From: Flavobacteriales bacterium UBA5422
Lineage (GTDB): Bacteria; Bacteroidota; Bacteroidia; Flavobacteriales_D; Crocinitomicaceae
NCBI GenBank assembly: GCA_002409405.1
Contig: DHNG01000003.1
Span: 77,644-97,918 of the forward strand
Length of the DNA stretch: 20,275 nucleotides
Direction of reading: 5' to 3'
Shown: piece by piece, positions 1 to 6,848 of the stretch
Layout of the letters: every line of letters begins with the position of its first letter
Numbering within the stretch: the stretch's first letter is position 1
Translations under genes and position numbers: made by a program
Notes under the pieces: model-generated
Databases searched by the model: none
Told to the model about the DNA's origin: nothing
Seen by the model: the letters and a program-made list of their open reading frames with translations, nothing else

Positions 1-24
1 TAATATCGTAATATCGTAATATCT
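1..24. repeat. Short 8-bp tandem repeat at the window edge
   Basis: Three consecutive copies of the octamer TAATATCG are seen, the last with G changed to T. The array is cut by the window start, so its true copy number is unknown. It sits about 60 bases upstream of the first gene in an AT-rich leader. No function is apparent; it may be a slippage-prone microsatellite or part of a longer intergenic repeat. Confidence 0.55.
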
Positions 25-84
25 GATTTATGGAATTTCACTTATTATTCATCTTATCAAAATGTAACATTAAAAACGAATCCG

Positions 85-810
85 ATGAAAAAGAACACCG
101 ACACATACATCATTGACATTCCGAAGCCTTGTCATGAAAACTGGAATACAATGACACCGGATGACAAGGGAAGATTTTGTGCACAATGCTCAAAAACGGT
201 GATTGACTTTACCCGAATGAGTGACCATCAGATTGTACGGTTGCTGGAAAACTCCGATTCAAAAATCTGTGGCCATGTGACTACAGGTCAATTAAACAGG
301 GAAATCAGTTCAGGGGAACTCGTTTTTCAATCAACGTTTTCCCCGCTTCCCTATTTGTTATCCGGGTTATTGCTACTGAGTTTGCCTTCCTGTAATTTTA
401 CACAAAAACAAGTAACAGAACCTGAACAACCACATCTCATATTGGGGCAAATAGTCCGGCAACCGGAAGATGCTGAGACGCATAATACAATAAAAGGAAC
501 TGTGGTTGATTCGTTGACTTCCGAGTTACTTCCGAATATGAAACTCCGACTTTTTGACGACACTACCATCATTGTATCTACATACACGGACATCGATGGA
601 AACTTTAATATGAATCTTCCTGCAACAACAAACGAATCTCTTCGCTTAGTCATTCTTTCTCCCTATAATGAATATGAGGAAAAAACGATTCACATCAACA
701 CAGCAACAGATTTACCTTGGAATAAAAGTATCTATCTCACTTCTCACCCTGTAACGTTGGAAGGTGACGTGATTTATATAAAGCAGTCGAAAGGAAAACG
801 AAAAGAATAA
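85..810 (+). CDS. Membrane protein with N-terminal cysteine motif and C-terminal carboxypeptidase-regulatory-like domain
   Basis: The first 45 residues carry a cysteine/tryptophan pattern, CHENWNTM followed by GRFCAQCSKTVIDFT, recurrent at the N-terminus of Bacteroidota membrane proteins; its C...C-x2-C spacing could bind a metal, though this is inference. Residues about 88-105 (PLPYLLSGLLLLSLPSC) are hydrophobic and form a single likely membrane segment. From about residue 136 (IKGTVVDSLTSELLPN, then DIDGNFNMNLP) the sequence matches the carboxypeptidase D regulatory-like fold, a small beta-sandwich common in this phylum. With no N-terminal signal peptide, the cysteine part would stay cytoplasmic and the beta domain would be exported. 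The start is the only early ATG and is preceded by an A-rich leader. It converges on the YwqK-like gene across a shared terminator. Exact function is unknown. Confidence 0.75.
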   Translation: MKKNTDTYIIDIPKPCHENWNTMTPDDKGRFCAQCSKTVIDFTRMSDHQIVRLLENSDSKICGHVTTGQLNREISSGELVFQSTFSPLPYLLSGLLLLSLPSCNFTQKQVTEPEQPHLILGQIVRQPEDAETHNTIKGTVVDSLTSELLPNMKLRLFDDTTIIVSTYTDIDGNFNMNLPATTNESLRLVILSPYNEYEEKTIHINTATDLPWNKSIYLTSHPVTLEGDVIYIKQSKGKRKE

Positions 811-833
811 ACAAGGAGAAACAAATTTTCCTG

Positions 834-874
834 AACAGAAAAAAGCCTTCCGATTTCTCAGAAGGCTTCCTGTT
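834..874. terminator. Bidirectional hairpin terminator between convergent genes
   Basis: AAGCCTTC (843-850) pairs with GAAGGCTT (861-868) around a 10-base loop. Outer bases AACAG (834-838) and CTGTT (870-874) can extend the stem after small mismatches. On the plus strand the stem is followed by TTTTAT and a T-rich tract; on the minus strand it is followed directly by a run of T. It therefore fits as a shared rho-independent terminator for the gene ending at 810 and the one ending at 893. Confidence 0.8.
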
Positions 875-892
875 TTATATTCTATTATTTTT

Positions 893-1777
893 TTAATTCA
901 ATTGTCCGTCGGAGTGATAAACACCTGATTTGAATACACGGACTTTCAATAATATTCCGTCGCGATCGTATTCATACACCTTACCATCGTGTAAACGTCC
1001 GTTCTTAAATTCTCCGTCTTGCCAGATTTCCTGATTGGCATTGTATACTTTATTGTATCCGTTTGGAAGAAATTTCGCTCCTTTTGTATTGGGTGTTCCA
1101 ACTGTAGGTGCCTGTTCTTTTGAAGCTGAAGGATCTTTCACTTTGATAGCAGGATTGATCATTTCGCGTTTTTCTGAATTGACCATTTGTCCCCCGTCTC
1201 CAAACTGCAACACTTCTTTCGTATCACCATTTTCATAGTACCTCACAGCCTTTCCTCTTGGAGAACCGTTTTCTGCAGTATATTCAAATTCCAATTGCCC
1301 GTTAGGATAATAGTATTTGATTTTCCCTTCTTCGTTTCCCTGATCGTTATAAAACCCCTGATAAGCAAGGGACCCATCGGCGTTATAGCGTGTTAACGAA
1401 TCGATGAACTTTCCTTTTGTAAAGTTTCCTTTCTCAATCACAATACCTTTCGGGCTCAACTTAACGTATTCTCCTTCAGGTCTGTTATTTTTGTATTCTC
1501 CTTTTAACTTTGGAGTAATACCATCGTTGTAATATTTAATCCAGGTTCCTTCTTTCCGGTCGTCTTTATAGTTACCTTCTTCAACCTTCCCTTCTACCGG
1601 GAACCCTTCATTTGGTCTGTCTTTACCGAAAAAAATCCATTTGCCTTGCTTCCTCCCCTCATTATCCTTCTGGTTGGTTCTACCATCCTGCTCATTTAAG
1701 ACTCCAGAGAAAGACAATCCGCTATATAAGATTCCCGATAAAGTTAGTATAAGTATTCTTCGTAGTTCCATAGACAT
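893..1777 (-). CDS. Exported MORN-variant / YwqK-family repeat protein
   Basis: 294 residues. A hydrophobic N-terminus (RRILILTLSGILYSGLSFS) looks like a signal peptide, so the protein is probably periplasmic or surface exposed. From about residue 41 to 200 it is a series of degenerate repeats of the type GKW..(Y/F)...G....GNY..D.R.EG.W..YY, including EGTWIKYYNDG, KIKYYYPNGQLEFEY and GKAVRYYENGD, and another copy near the C-terminus (DGEFKNGRLHDGKVYEYDRDG). This is the MORN-variant repeat seen in YwqK-family proteins, which databases often label as antitoxins; no toxin partner is visible here, so that name should not be taken as function. A second ATG two codons downstream (MEL) is an alternative start. 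A -7-like TACCTTTA lies about 36 bases upstream. Confidence 0.75.
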   Translation of the reverse strand: MSMELRRILILTLSGILYSGLSFSGVLNEQDGRTNQKDNEGRKQGKWIFFGKDRPNEGFPVEGKVEEGNYKDDRKEGTWIKYYNDGITPKLKGEYKNNRPEGEYVKLSPKGIVIEKGNFTKGKFIDSLTRYNADGSLAYQGFYNDQGNEEGKIKYYYPNGQLEFEYTAENGSPRGKAVRYYENGDTKEVLQFGDGGQMVNSEKREMINPAIKVKDPSASKEQAPTVGTPNTKGAKFLPNGYNKVYNANQEIWQDGEFKNGRLHDGKVYEYDRDGILLKVRVFKSGVYHSDGQLN

Positions 1778-1812
1778 TTGTTTTAACTAACAAAACGCAT
1801 TGCTTTCCAATC

Positions 1813-1820
1813 TAAAGGTA
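1813..1820 (-). promoter_or_regulatory. Possible -7 element upstream of the YwqK-like gene
   Basis: TACCTTTA on the minus strand differs from the Bacteroidota -7 consensus TAnnTTTG only at the last base. It lies about 36 bases before the start codon, a normal leader length. I could not find a convincing -33 TTG at the expected distance, so this is tentative. Confidence 0.35.
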
Positions 1821-1857
1821 TAGATTAATTTTTATCCCCTGCTTCATTTCGCACCAC

Positions 1858-1892
1858 TTTTCGATAAAAATGTCGTTTTTTTCGATAAAAAT
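1858..1892. repeat. 14-bp direct repeat pair downstream of the threonine dehydrogenase gene
   Basis: TTTTCGATAAAAAT occurs at 1858-1871 and again at 1879-1892, start to start 21 bases, about two helical turns. The second copy reaches the stop codon of the threonine dehydrogenase gene. Each copy is itself a partial palindrome (TTTTT-ATCG-AAAA on the minus strand). It could be a protein-binding site or a remnant duplication; no function can be read from sequence. Confidence 0.5.
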
Positions 1893-2842
1893 CAGTCTAT
1901 TTTTGCAATATCCACATTCTCAAGCATTACTGCAACTAACTCTTCTACAGCGTATTTCTCTCCCCACCCCCAATCAGCGCGTGCCTTCGCATCATCAATT
2001 GAATCCGGCCAGGTATCTGCAATTGCCTGACGAAAATCGGGTTGATATGAAATCGAGAAATCGGGCAAGTGTTTTTTGATTTCGGCTGTCAATTCCGCAG
2101 GAGTAAATGAACATCCTGCAATATTATATGCTGACCGCACTTTGATTTTATCTGCAGGTGCATCCATCAATTCAAGTGTTGCACGAATAGCATCATCCAT
2201 ATACATCATTGGAAGTGCAGTATCTTCCGATAGAAAACAGTTGTAGGTACCATATTTTTTTGCCTGATAAAAAATATCAACGGCGTAATCAGTTGTCCCT
2301 CCTCCCGGCAAAGACGTATATGAAATTAATCCCGGGTAACGAATGCTTCTGACATCCACGCCGAATTTATTAAAATAATATTCACACCAACGCTCACCTG
2401 TTTGTTTGGAAATTCCATATACTGTAGAAGGTTCCATCACCGTATATTGAGGAGTCATTGTTTTAGGGGTTGTCGGTCCGAAAACAGCAATGGAGCTTGG
2501 CCAAAAAATCTTTTTTACGTATCCTTCTTTCCCTAAATCCAGGATTGTAAACAAACTTTCCATGTTCAGTTTCCATGCAAAATCGGGATTTTTTTCAGCT
2601 GTTGCAGACAACAAGGCTGCCAACAGGTAAACTTCAGTAATTTCATTCTCTATGATGTAATTTCTGACCAACGTTCGATCCAATACATCCATCTGAATAT
2701 AGGGGCCGTCTGCGAGTGTTTCTGAAGGATGCTCTTTGATATCTGCAGCAACCACAGCATGACTTCCTTTCTTCTGACGCAGTGCAAGAACCAATTCTGT
2801 TCCGATTTGCCCTCCGGCTCCGATTACAAGTGTTTTAGACAT
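1892..2842 (-). CDS. tdh: L-threonine 3-dehydrogenase, short-chain (SDR) type
   Basis: 316 residues, the usual length for the extended-SDR threonine dehydrogenases, which oxidise L-threonine to 2-amino-3-oxobutyrate with NAD+; this product is cleaved by Kbl to glycine and acetyl-CoA. The Rossmann motif GAGGQIG lies at residues 8-14, followed by the acidic residue in AADIKEH near 34 that selects NAD. The catalytic YGISK places Tyr142 and Lys146, with Ser116/Ser117 in FWPSS. The stretch PGGGTTDYAVDIF (179-191) is a hallmark of this subfamily and separates it from UDP-sugar epimerases. It is transcribed divergently from the MFS gene across 139 bases; kbl is not in the window. An unrelated zinc-type enzyme is often also called Tdh; this is not that type. 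Confidence 0.9.
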   Translation of the reverse strand: MSKTLVIGAGGQIGTELVLALRQKKGSHAVVAADIKEHPSETLADGPYIQMDVLDRTLVRNYIIENEITEVYLLAALLSATAEKNPDFAWKLNMESLFTILDLGKEGYVKKIFWPSSIAVFGPTTPKTMTPQYTVMEPSTVYGISKQTGERWCEYYFNKFGVDVRSIRYPGLISYTSLPGGGTTDYAVDIFYQAKKYGTYNCFLSEDTALPMMYMDDAIRATLELMDAPADKIKVRSAYNIAGCSFTPAELTAEIKKHLPDFSISYQPDFRQAIADTWPDSIDDAKARADWGWGEKYAVEELVAVMLENVDIAKID

Positions 2843-2966
2843 TATTTTTCGATTTAATAGCTACTTATTACAAGGGGCGAATTTACAATTTTTAAAACAT
2901 GAAATCCTAGCTTGCGACAGATAAAATTTTATTTCTCTGTTTTCAATTCAACCCATGATAATTAAG

Positions 2967-2975
2967 TAATTTTGC
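2967..2975 (+). promoter_or_regulatory. -7 promoter element directly ahead of the MFS gene
   Basis: TAATTTTGC matches the Bacteroidota -7 consensus TAnnTTTG plus the frequent trailing C. It ends seven bases before the ATG at 2982, so the transcript would have a very short 5' leader. The -33 region is not clearly conserved (TGTTTTC about 22 bases upstream is a weak candidate). Confidence 0.6.
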
Positions 2976-2981
2976 ACCATC

Positions 2982-4199
2982 ATGTTCAGAGGTTATAGCA
3001 GAAATTTTTGGTTGTTGTCGGTGGGAGTGCTATTTTTTATGACGAGTTTCAACCTTCTGATTCCCGAGTTGAACACCATGATGGAACGACTCGGTGCGGG
3101 AGATAAGAAAGGACTTGTGTTTATTTTTTTCTCTATCACAGCTGCTATTTCGCGTCCCATTTCAGGAAAATTATCGGATACCATCGGCAGAAAAAAGGTT
3201 ATGTACATTGGTATTCTGATCGGAGCAATTACCTGTATGCTGTACCCTTATATTGAAAGTATTCTTCTCTTCCTGTTGCTGAGACTTGCTCACGGTTTTA
3301 GTGCCGGAGTTCATCCCACAGGTGCAACTGCTATGGTAACGGACTTGCTACCTCCAAACAAACGGGGACAGGGAATGGGAATCTGGGGAGTATTTGTCTC
3401 CGTAGGTTTCGGATTCGGGCAAATGCTTTCTTCTGCTGTGATCAGTTACCTTGGTTATGATGCTTTATTTATTGTTGCATCTGGTTTTGCCGTTGTTTCA
3501 GGAATTCTGCTCATTAAAGTACGGGAAACATTACCTTCCCAACAATTGGTTCGCTTTTCTCCCGGATTACTGAAATTACACTGGAATGACATTATAGAAC
3601 CCTCTGTACGTCCGTCAGCCATTGTGATGTTTCTATCAGCAACTTGTTCGGGTTATATTTTTGTCATCACTCCTGATATTTCCGGTTACCTCGGACTAGA
3701 CAACAAAGGGATTTTCTTCGGGTTTTACACGATGAGCACATTGGTTGTTCGCTTATTTACTGCTTCTCTTTCAGATATAATCGGGCGCAGAAAAACATTG
3801 ATTATTGCCATGTCACTTCTTTGTTGCTCGATGATTATGGTCGCATTGTCTGATTCTGTTTTTCTATTTCTAAGCGCTGCTCTGATCTATGGTGTTGCAT
3901 CCGGCATTTCCAGTCCTACCCTAATGGCATGGATGGCCGATCTTTCCAATCCGTTGCGCAGAGGTGTCGGGTCGGGAACACTGTTTATTGCATTGGAATG
4001 CGGATTTATGTTTGGTGCAGGGTTGTCTATTTTAACATACGACAGTAACGCTTCTTCGGTGTTTGAATCATTTCTTGTAGCTGCTACTTGTGCAGTACTT
4101 GCGATTGGTTACCTCATCTGGCACCTTTCAACTTTCAGGTCTCCGGATCTTCAGCAAAACCCAAGTGTTGTACCTATCGTCTCCCGGAATAACGAATAA
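2982..4199 (+). CDS. Major facilitator superfamily transporter
   Basis: 405 residues, typical for a 12-helix MFS carrier in the inner membrane. The first helix starts at once (NFWLLSVGVLFFMTSFN). The loop between helices 2 and 3 carries the MFS signature GKLSDTIGRKK, and its counterpart in the second half is ASLSDIIGRRK after helix 8, showing the internal 6+6 duplication. The segment RLAHGFSAGVHPTGATAMVTDLLP corresponds to the conserved helix 4-5 region. No substrate can be assigned; the family includes drug and small-metabolite exporters. The ATG follows a -7 promoter element by seven bases. It converges on the suf genes with 39 bases between them and no obvious terminator. Confidence 0.88.
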   Translation: MFRGYSRNFWLLSVGVLFFMTSFNLLIPELNTMMERLGAGDKKGLVFIFFSITAAISRPISGKLSDTIGRKKVMYIGILIGAITCMLYPYIESILLFLLLRLAHGFSAGVHPTGATAMVTDLLPPNKRGQGMGIWGVFVSVGFGFGQMLSSAVISYLGYDALFIVASGFAVVSGILLIKVRETLPSQQLVRFSPGLLKLHWNDIIEPSVRPSAIVMFLSATCSGYIFVITPDISGYLGLDNKGIFFGFYTMSTLVVRLFTASLSDIIGRRKTLIIAMSLLCCSMIMVALSDSVFLFLSAALIYGVASGISSPTLMAWMADLSNPLRRGVGSGTLFIALECGFMFGAGLSILTYDSNASSVFESFLVAATCAVLAIGYLIWHLSTFRSPDLQQNPSVVPIVSRNNE

Positions 4200-4238
4200 T
4201 CCGTGATTCAAATAACAACTTTAAACTTCTTCTATATT

Positions 4239-4544
4239 CTATAAAAACCCTAACTCCAATTTCGCTTCTTCGCTCATCATATCTTTATCCCATGGCGGAT
4301 CAAATACGATGACAACTTTTGCGGAGTTAACCCCTTCAATAGCACTCACCTTCTCCTCTACTTCTCTCGGCAATGTTTCTGCAACCGGGCAATTCGGGGA
4401 TGTCAGTGTCATGTCAATTGTTACATCTTGCTCTCCGTCAATGCGTACTTCATAGATCAATCCCAATTCATAGACATCTACCGGAATTTCGGGATCGTAA
4501 ATTGTCTTCAGCACCTCCACTATTTTATTTTCCAACTCTACCAT
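4239..4544 (-). CDS. sufT: MIP18/DUF59-family Fe-S assembly protein (SufT-like)
   Basis: 101 residues forming a complete DUF59 (MIP18) domain: DPEIPVDVYELGLIY (residues 17-31), then TSPNCPVAE with the conserved Cys52, and PPWDKDMM near 83-90. These proteins help deliver or mature Fe-S clusters; in Bacteroidota and Firmicutes the gene commonly follows suf genes, as here. It starts seven bases after the sufE stop codon and is surely cotranscribed. The related PaaD domain of phenylacetate oxygenase is an alternative name, but the suf context favours SufT. The symbol rests on context plus domain. Confidence 0.85.
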   Translation of the reverse strand: MVELENKIVEVLKTIYDPEIPVDVYELGLIYEVRIDGEQDVTIDMTLTSPNCPVAETLPREVEEKVSAIEGVNSAKVVIVFDPPWDKDMMSEEAKLELGFL

Positions 4545-4551
4545 AACCTCG

Positions 4552-4965
4552 TTACTTCAGCACTTCCAGTGCAGCTATTTTTAATCGTTTTACCATGCTC
4601 AACAATCCATTTGCACGTGTTGGAGATAAATGCTCCTGCAGTCCGATTGCCGGAATGAAATATAAATCTGTTTTTGCAATATTTTCAGGTGATTCTCCAT
4701 CCAGCACACGGATTAACAGCGCAATAATTCCCTTGGTAATAATTGCATCCGAGTCAGCTGTAAAATGCATTTTCCCATTGTTAAATTCAGAAGCTACCCA
4801 CACCCGTGACTGACATCCTTCAATCAGACGATCATTCGTCTTTTTACTTTCGTCAATCAATGGCAGGTCTTTTCCCAATTCAATGATGTACTCGTACTTG
4901 TCCATCCAATCATCGTAGATAGCGAAATCATCAATTATTTCCTGTTGTTTTTCTTCTATTGTCAT
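4552..4965 (-). CDS. sufE: SufE cysteine desulfuration protein
   Basis: 137 residues, normal for SufE. It accepts sulfane sulfur from the SufS active-site cysteine and passes it to the scaffold in the cytoplasm. The conserved acceptor is Cys51 in NDRLIEGCQSRVWV. The N-terminal helix (DDFAIYDDWMDKYEYIIELG) and the C-terminal LQEHLSPTRANGLLSMVKRL are also characteristic. It lies 91 bases downstream of sufS and seven bases upstream of the DUF59 gene on the same strand. Confidence 0.93.
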   Translation of the reverse strand: MTIEEKQQEIIDDFAIYDDWMDKYEYIIELGKDLPLIDESKKTNDRLIEGCQSRVWVASEFNNGKMHFTADSDAIITKGIIALLIRVLDGESPENIAKTDLYFIPAIGLQEHLSPTRANGLLSMVKRLKIAALEVLK

Positions 4966-4981
4966 AAATCAGTTATCAATG

Positions 4982-5032
4982 ATCAATGATGAATTATCAA
5001 CGCAAAAAAACAATTGATAATTCATCATTGAT
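4982..5032. repeat. 19-bp perfect inverted repeat between sufS and sufE
   Basis: ATCAATGATGAATTATCAA (4982-5000) is exactly complementary to 5014-5032, with a 13-base loop containing a run of seven A on the plus strand. On the left arm an overlapping extra copy of TCAATGAT (4977-4984) shows local duplication. The transcript from sufS toward sufE would form a long AU-rich stem whose loop is U-rich. It is not a standard terminator, because the U run is in the loop. It could stabilise or process the mRNA, attenuate downstream genes, or be a copy of a dispersed intergenic repeat. Confidence 0.75.
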
Positions 5033-5056
5033 AACTCATAATTCTTAATTCCGTAA

Positions 5057-6292
5057 TTACCGCAACATTCCAATACTTCTGTTCAGTGCCTGAATAAATG
5101 TTTCGACTTCTTCTTTCGTATTGTAAAATGCGAAACTCGCACGTACCGTTCCAGGAATGCCAAACCGGTCCATCAATGGCTGCGTACAATGATGTCCTGT
5201 CCGGACTGCAATACCTTGTTTATCCAATAAGGTTCCGATATCAAACGGATGGATTCCGTCGACAACGAATGAAACAACACTCGTCTTTTCACGGGCTGTC
5301 CCGATGATACGAACTCCCTCTATCTTTAACAATTGTTCCTGCGCAAAATTCAACAGGTCTGTTTCATGCGCATGTATTGCTTCCTGATCCAATGAAGACA
5401 AATAACGTAACGCAGTTCCTGTTGCAATTCCACCAATAATATGGGGTGTTCCTGCTTCAAATTTAAACGGTAATTCATTGTAGGTTGTCTTCTCAAAGGT
5501 CACTTTCTCGATCATGTCTCCTCCTCCCTGATAAGGTGGCATTGCATTGAGAATGGCTTCCTTTCCATACAAGACACCGGTTCCTGTCGGTCCGAATACT
5601 TTGTGGCTGGAGAACACATAAAAGTCACAATCCAATTCCTGCACGTTGATCGGCATATGTTGAATGGACTGCGCTCCGTCAATCAGTACTTTTGCCCCTG
5701 CTGCATGTGCCTGGTCAATCATCCATTTCACAGGATTGATTGTCCCCAGTGTATTACTAATGTGTGTTACTGCAACTAATTTTGTTTTTTCGGAAAGTAA
5801 TTGCTGAAATGCTTCCAAATCCAATTCTCCGTTATCCAGTACAGGAATTACTTTCAACGTCAGTTTCTTTCGTTCGCACAGCATTTGCCAGGGAACAATA
5901 TTTGAATGGTGTTCCATTCCACTGATCATGATTTCATCTCCGGCTGTCAACAACTCACCAAAACAAGTTGCAACCAGGTTAATACCATCCGTAGTCCCCT
6001 TTGTGAAGATGACTTCATGCTCGTGCTTTGCGTGAATGAATTGCTGCACAATCCGGCGGGCTTCTTCGTAAGCATCTGTAGCCTGCTGACTCAAAAAGTG
6101 AACTCCTCTGTGAATGTTTGCATTTTCAGAAGTATAATACCGGTTGATTGTATCAATTACAATTTGAGGTTTTTGTGACGTCGCGCCATTGTCAAAATAA
6201 ATGAATGGTTTTCCGTACACTTCGCGATGAAGAGCAGGAAACTGCTTGCGTATTTCCTCAACGTTAAATGTTATTTTTTCCTGTGTTGTCAT
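5057..6292 (-). CDS. sufS: SufS cysteine desulfurase (group II)
   Basis: PLP enzyme that removes sulfur from L-cysteine, giving alanine and an enzyme persulfide for SufE. I use the ATG at 6292 (MTTQEK), giving 411 residues; an in-frame TTG four codons upstream lies partly inside the promoter motif and is unlikely. PLP-binding Lys231 is in FSSHKVFGPTGTG and the catalytic Cys369 in RTGHHCTQP, the short loop typical of SufS and not IscS. N-terminal YFDNGATSQKP and FTKGTTDGINLV also match. sufB, sufC and sufD are absent on both sides. Upstream is a 225-base gap to the divergent padR gene. Confidence 0.94.
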   Translation of the reverse strand: MTTQEKITFNVEEIRKQFPALHREVYGKPFIYFDNGATSQKPQIVIDTINRYYTSENANIHRGVHFLSQQATDAYEEARRIVQQFIHAKHEHEVIFTKGTTDGINLVATCFGELLTAGDEIMISGMEHHSNIVPWQMLCERKKLTLKVIPVLDNGELDLEAFQQLLSEKTKLVAVTHISNTLGTINPVKWMIDQAHAAGAKVLIDGAQSIQHMPINVQELDCDFYVFSSHKVFGPTGTGVLYGKEAILNAMPPYQGGGDMIEKVTFEKTTYNELPFKFEAGTPHIIGGIATGTALRYLSSLDQEAIHAHETDLLNFAQEQLLKIEGVRIIGTAREKTSVVSFVVDGIHPFDIGTLLDKQGIAVRTGHHCTQPLMDRFGIPGTVRASFAFYNTKEEVETFIQALNRSIGMLR

Positions 6293-6300
6293 AATTCCCT

Positions 6301-6309
6301 GCAAAGGTA
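6301..6309 (-). promoter_or_regulatory. -7 promoter element of sufS
   Basis: TACCTTTGC on the minus strand is a full match to TAnnTTTG plus C. It ends about eight bases before the sufS ATG, implying a leader of only a few bases. A good -33 element at normal spacing was not found. Its position argues for the ATG start at 6292 over the TTG at 6304. Confidence 0.6.
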
Positions 6310-6454
6310 CAAAATCCCTTTGTTTCGATTCGTTCTAAATAAGATATTTTACGTTACAAATGATCAATTCGGGTTAACCAGTATTTTTATTTCATTTTTT
6401 TAAAAAAATCAAATTATTGATTTTCAATAAAATAAATAATATTAATAAATTTTT

Positions 6455-6478
6455 ATAGTACTATGTATTGCAAAATAC
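6455..6478. promoter_or_regulatory. Candidate operator for PadR autoregulation
   Basis: Two dyad elements lie next to and over the -33 box of the padR promoter: the perfect palindrome ATAGTACTAT (6455-6464) and GTATT-N4-AATAC (6465-6478). PadR-family dimers usually bind palindromes in their own promoter, so this is a reasonable operator site. The classical ATGT-N8-ACAT PadR box is not present, so assignment is by position and symmetry only. Confidence 0.4.
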
Positions 6479-6500
6479 CTTTCTTTATATATATCTTTGC
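6468..6500 (+). promoter_or_regulatory. Promoter of the padR-pspC operon
   Basis: A -33 TTG (6468-6470) and a -7 TATCTTTGC (6492-6500) are separated by 21 bases, in agreement with the Bacteroidota consensus TTG-N(17-23)-TAnnTTTG. The start codon at 6518 then has a leader of roughly 12-15 bases. The upstream DNA is very AT-rich, which may act as an UP-like element. Confidence 0.7.
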
Positions 6501-6517
6501 ATAAAACATTAATAGGT

Positions 6518-6841
6518 ATGAACGTTGAGAATACACAAGCACAGATGCGGAAAGGAATTCTGGAGTATTGTATACTGGCGATTCTGAACAAACGAGAGGC
6601 TTACCCTTCTGAAATTTTAGAGGAAATGAAAGCAGCAAAACTAATTGTCGTGGAAGGCACACTTTATCCCTTGCTCACACGCTTAAAAAATGTAGAGCTT
6701 CTGAATTACCGTTGGGAAGAATCTCCGTCAGGGCCACCGAGAAAATACTATTCCATCACCGGTTCGGGGAAGGAATTCCTTGAAAAGCTAAGTCAAACCT
6801 GGAGTGAGCTTAACTCCGCAGTTGAAAAAATAACTAAATAA
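6518..6841 (+). CDS. PadR-family transcriptional regulator
   Basis: 107 residues with the ATG at 6518 (MNVENTQ). A longer reading frame would begin at a TTG inside the -7 promoter box and is rejected. The winged helix-turn-helix runs from about residue 10 to 85: MRKGILEYCILAIL, then the recognition region with EGTLYPLLTRLKN, then the wing with SGPPRKYYSIT. This matches the short PadR proteins (no C-terminal helical extension beyond one dimerisation helix, residues 84-106). It is seven bases upstream of the PspC gene, a pairing frequent in Bacteroidota, where the regulator is expected to repress its own operon. Candidate operator dyads overlap the promoter. The inducer is unknown. Confidence 0.9.
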   Translation: MNVENTQAQMRKGILEYCILAILNKREAYPSEILEEMKAAKLIVVEGTLYPLLTRLKNVELLNYRWEESPSGPPRKYYSITGSGKEFLEKLSQTWSELNSAVEKITK

Positions 6842-6848
6842 ACAGATC

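Noticed and set aside
893..1777. Toxin-antitoxin system suggested by the YwqK family label
   Set aside because: No toxin-like gene is adjacent; the protein appears exported and the antitoxin name is an annotation habit.
1898..1905. TATTTTTG -7-like box on the plus strand inside the end of tdh
   Set aside because: No credible plus-strand gene follows; the ORF from 1870 lies antisense to tdh and has no protein-like features.
6293..6304. TTG-initiated N-terminal extension of sufS
   Set aside because: The TTG is inside the TACCTTTGC -7 promoter motif, and the ATG at 6292 fits the usual SufS start.
6497..6517. TTG-initiated extension of padR
   Set aside because: The TTG is part of the -7 box TATCTTTGC, so it would not be in the transcript; the ATG at 6518 is used.
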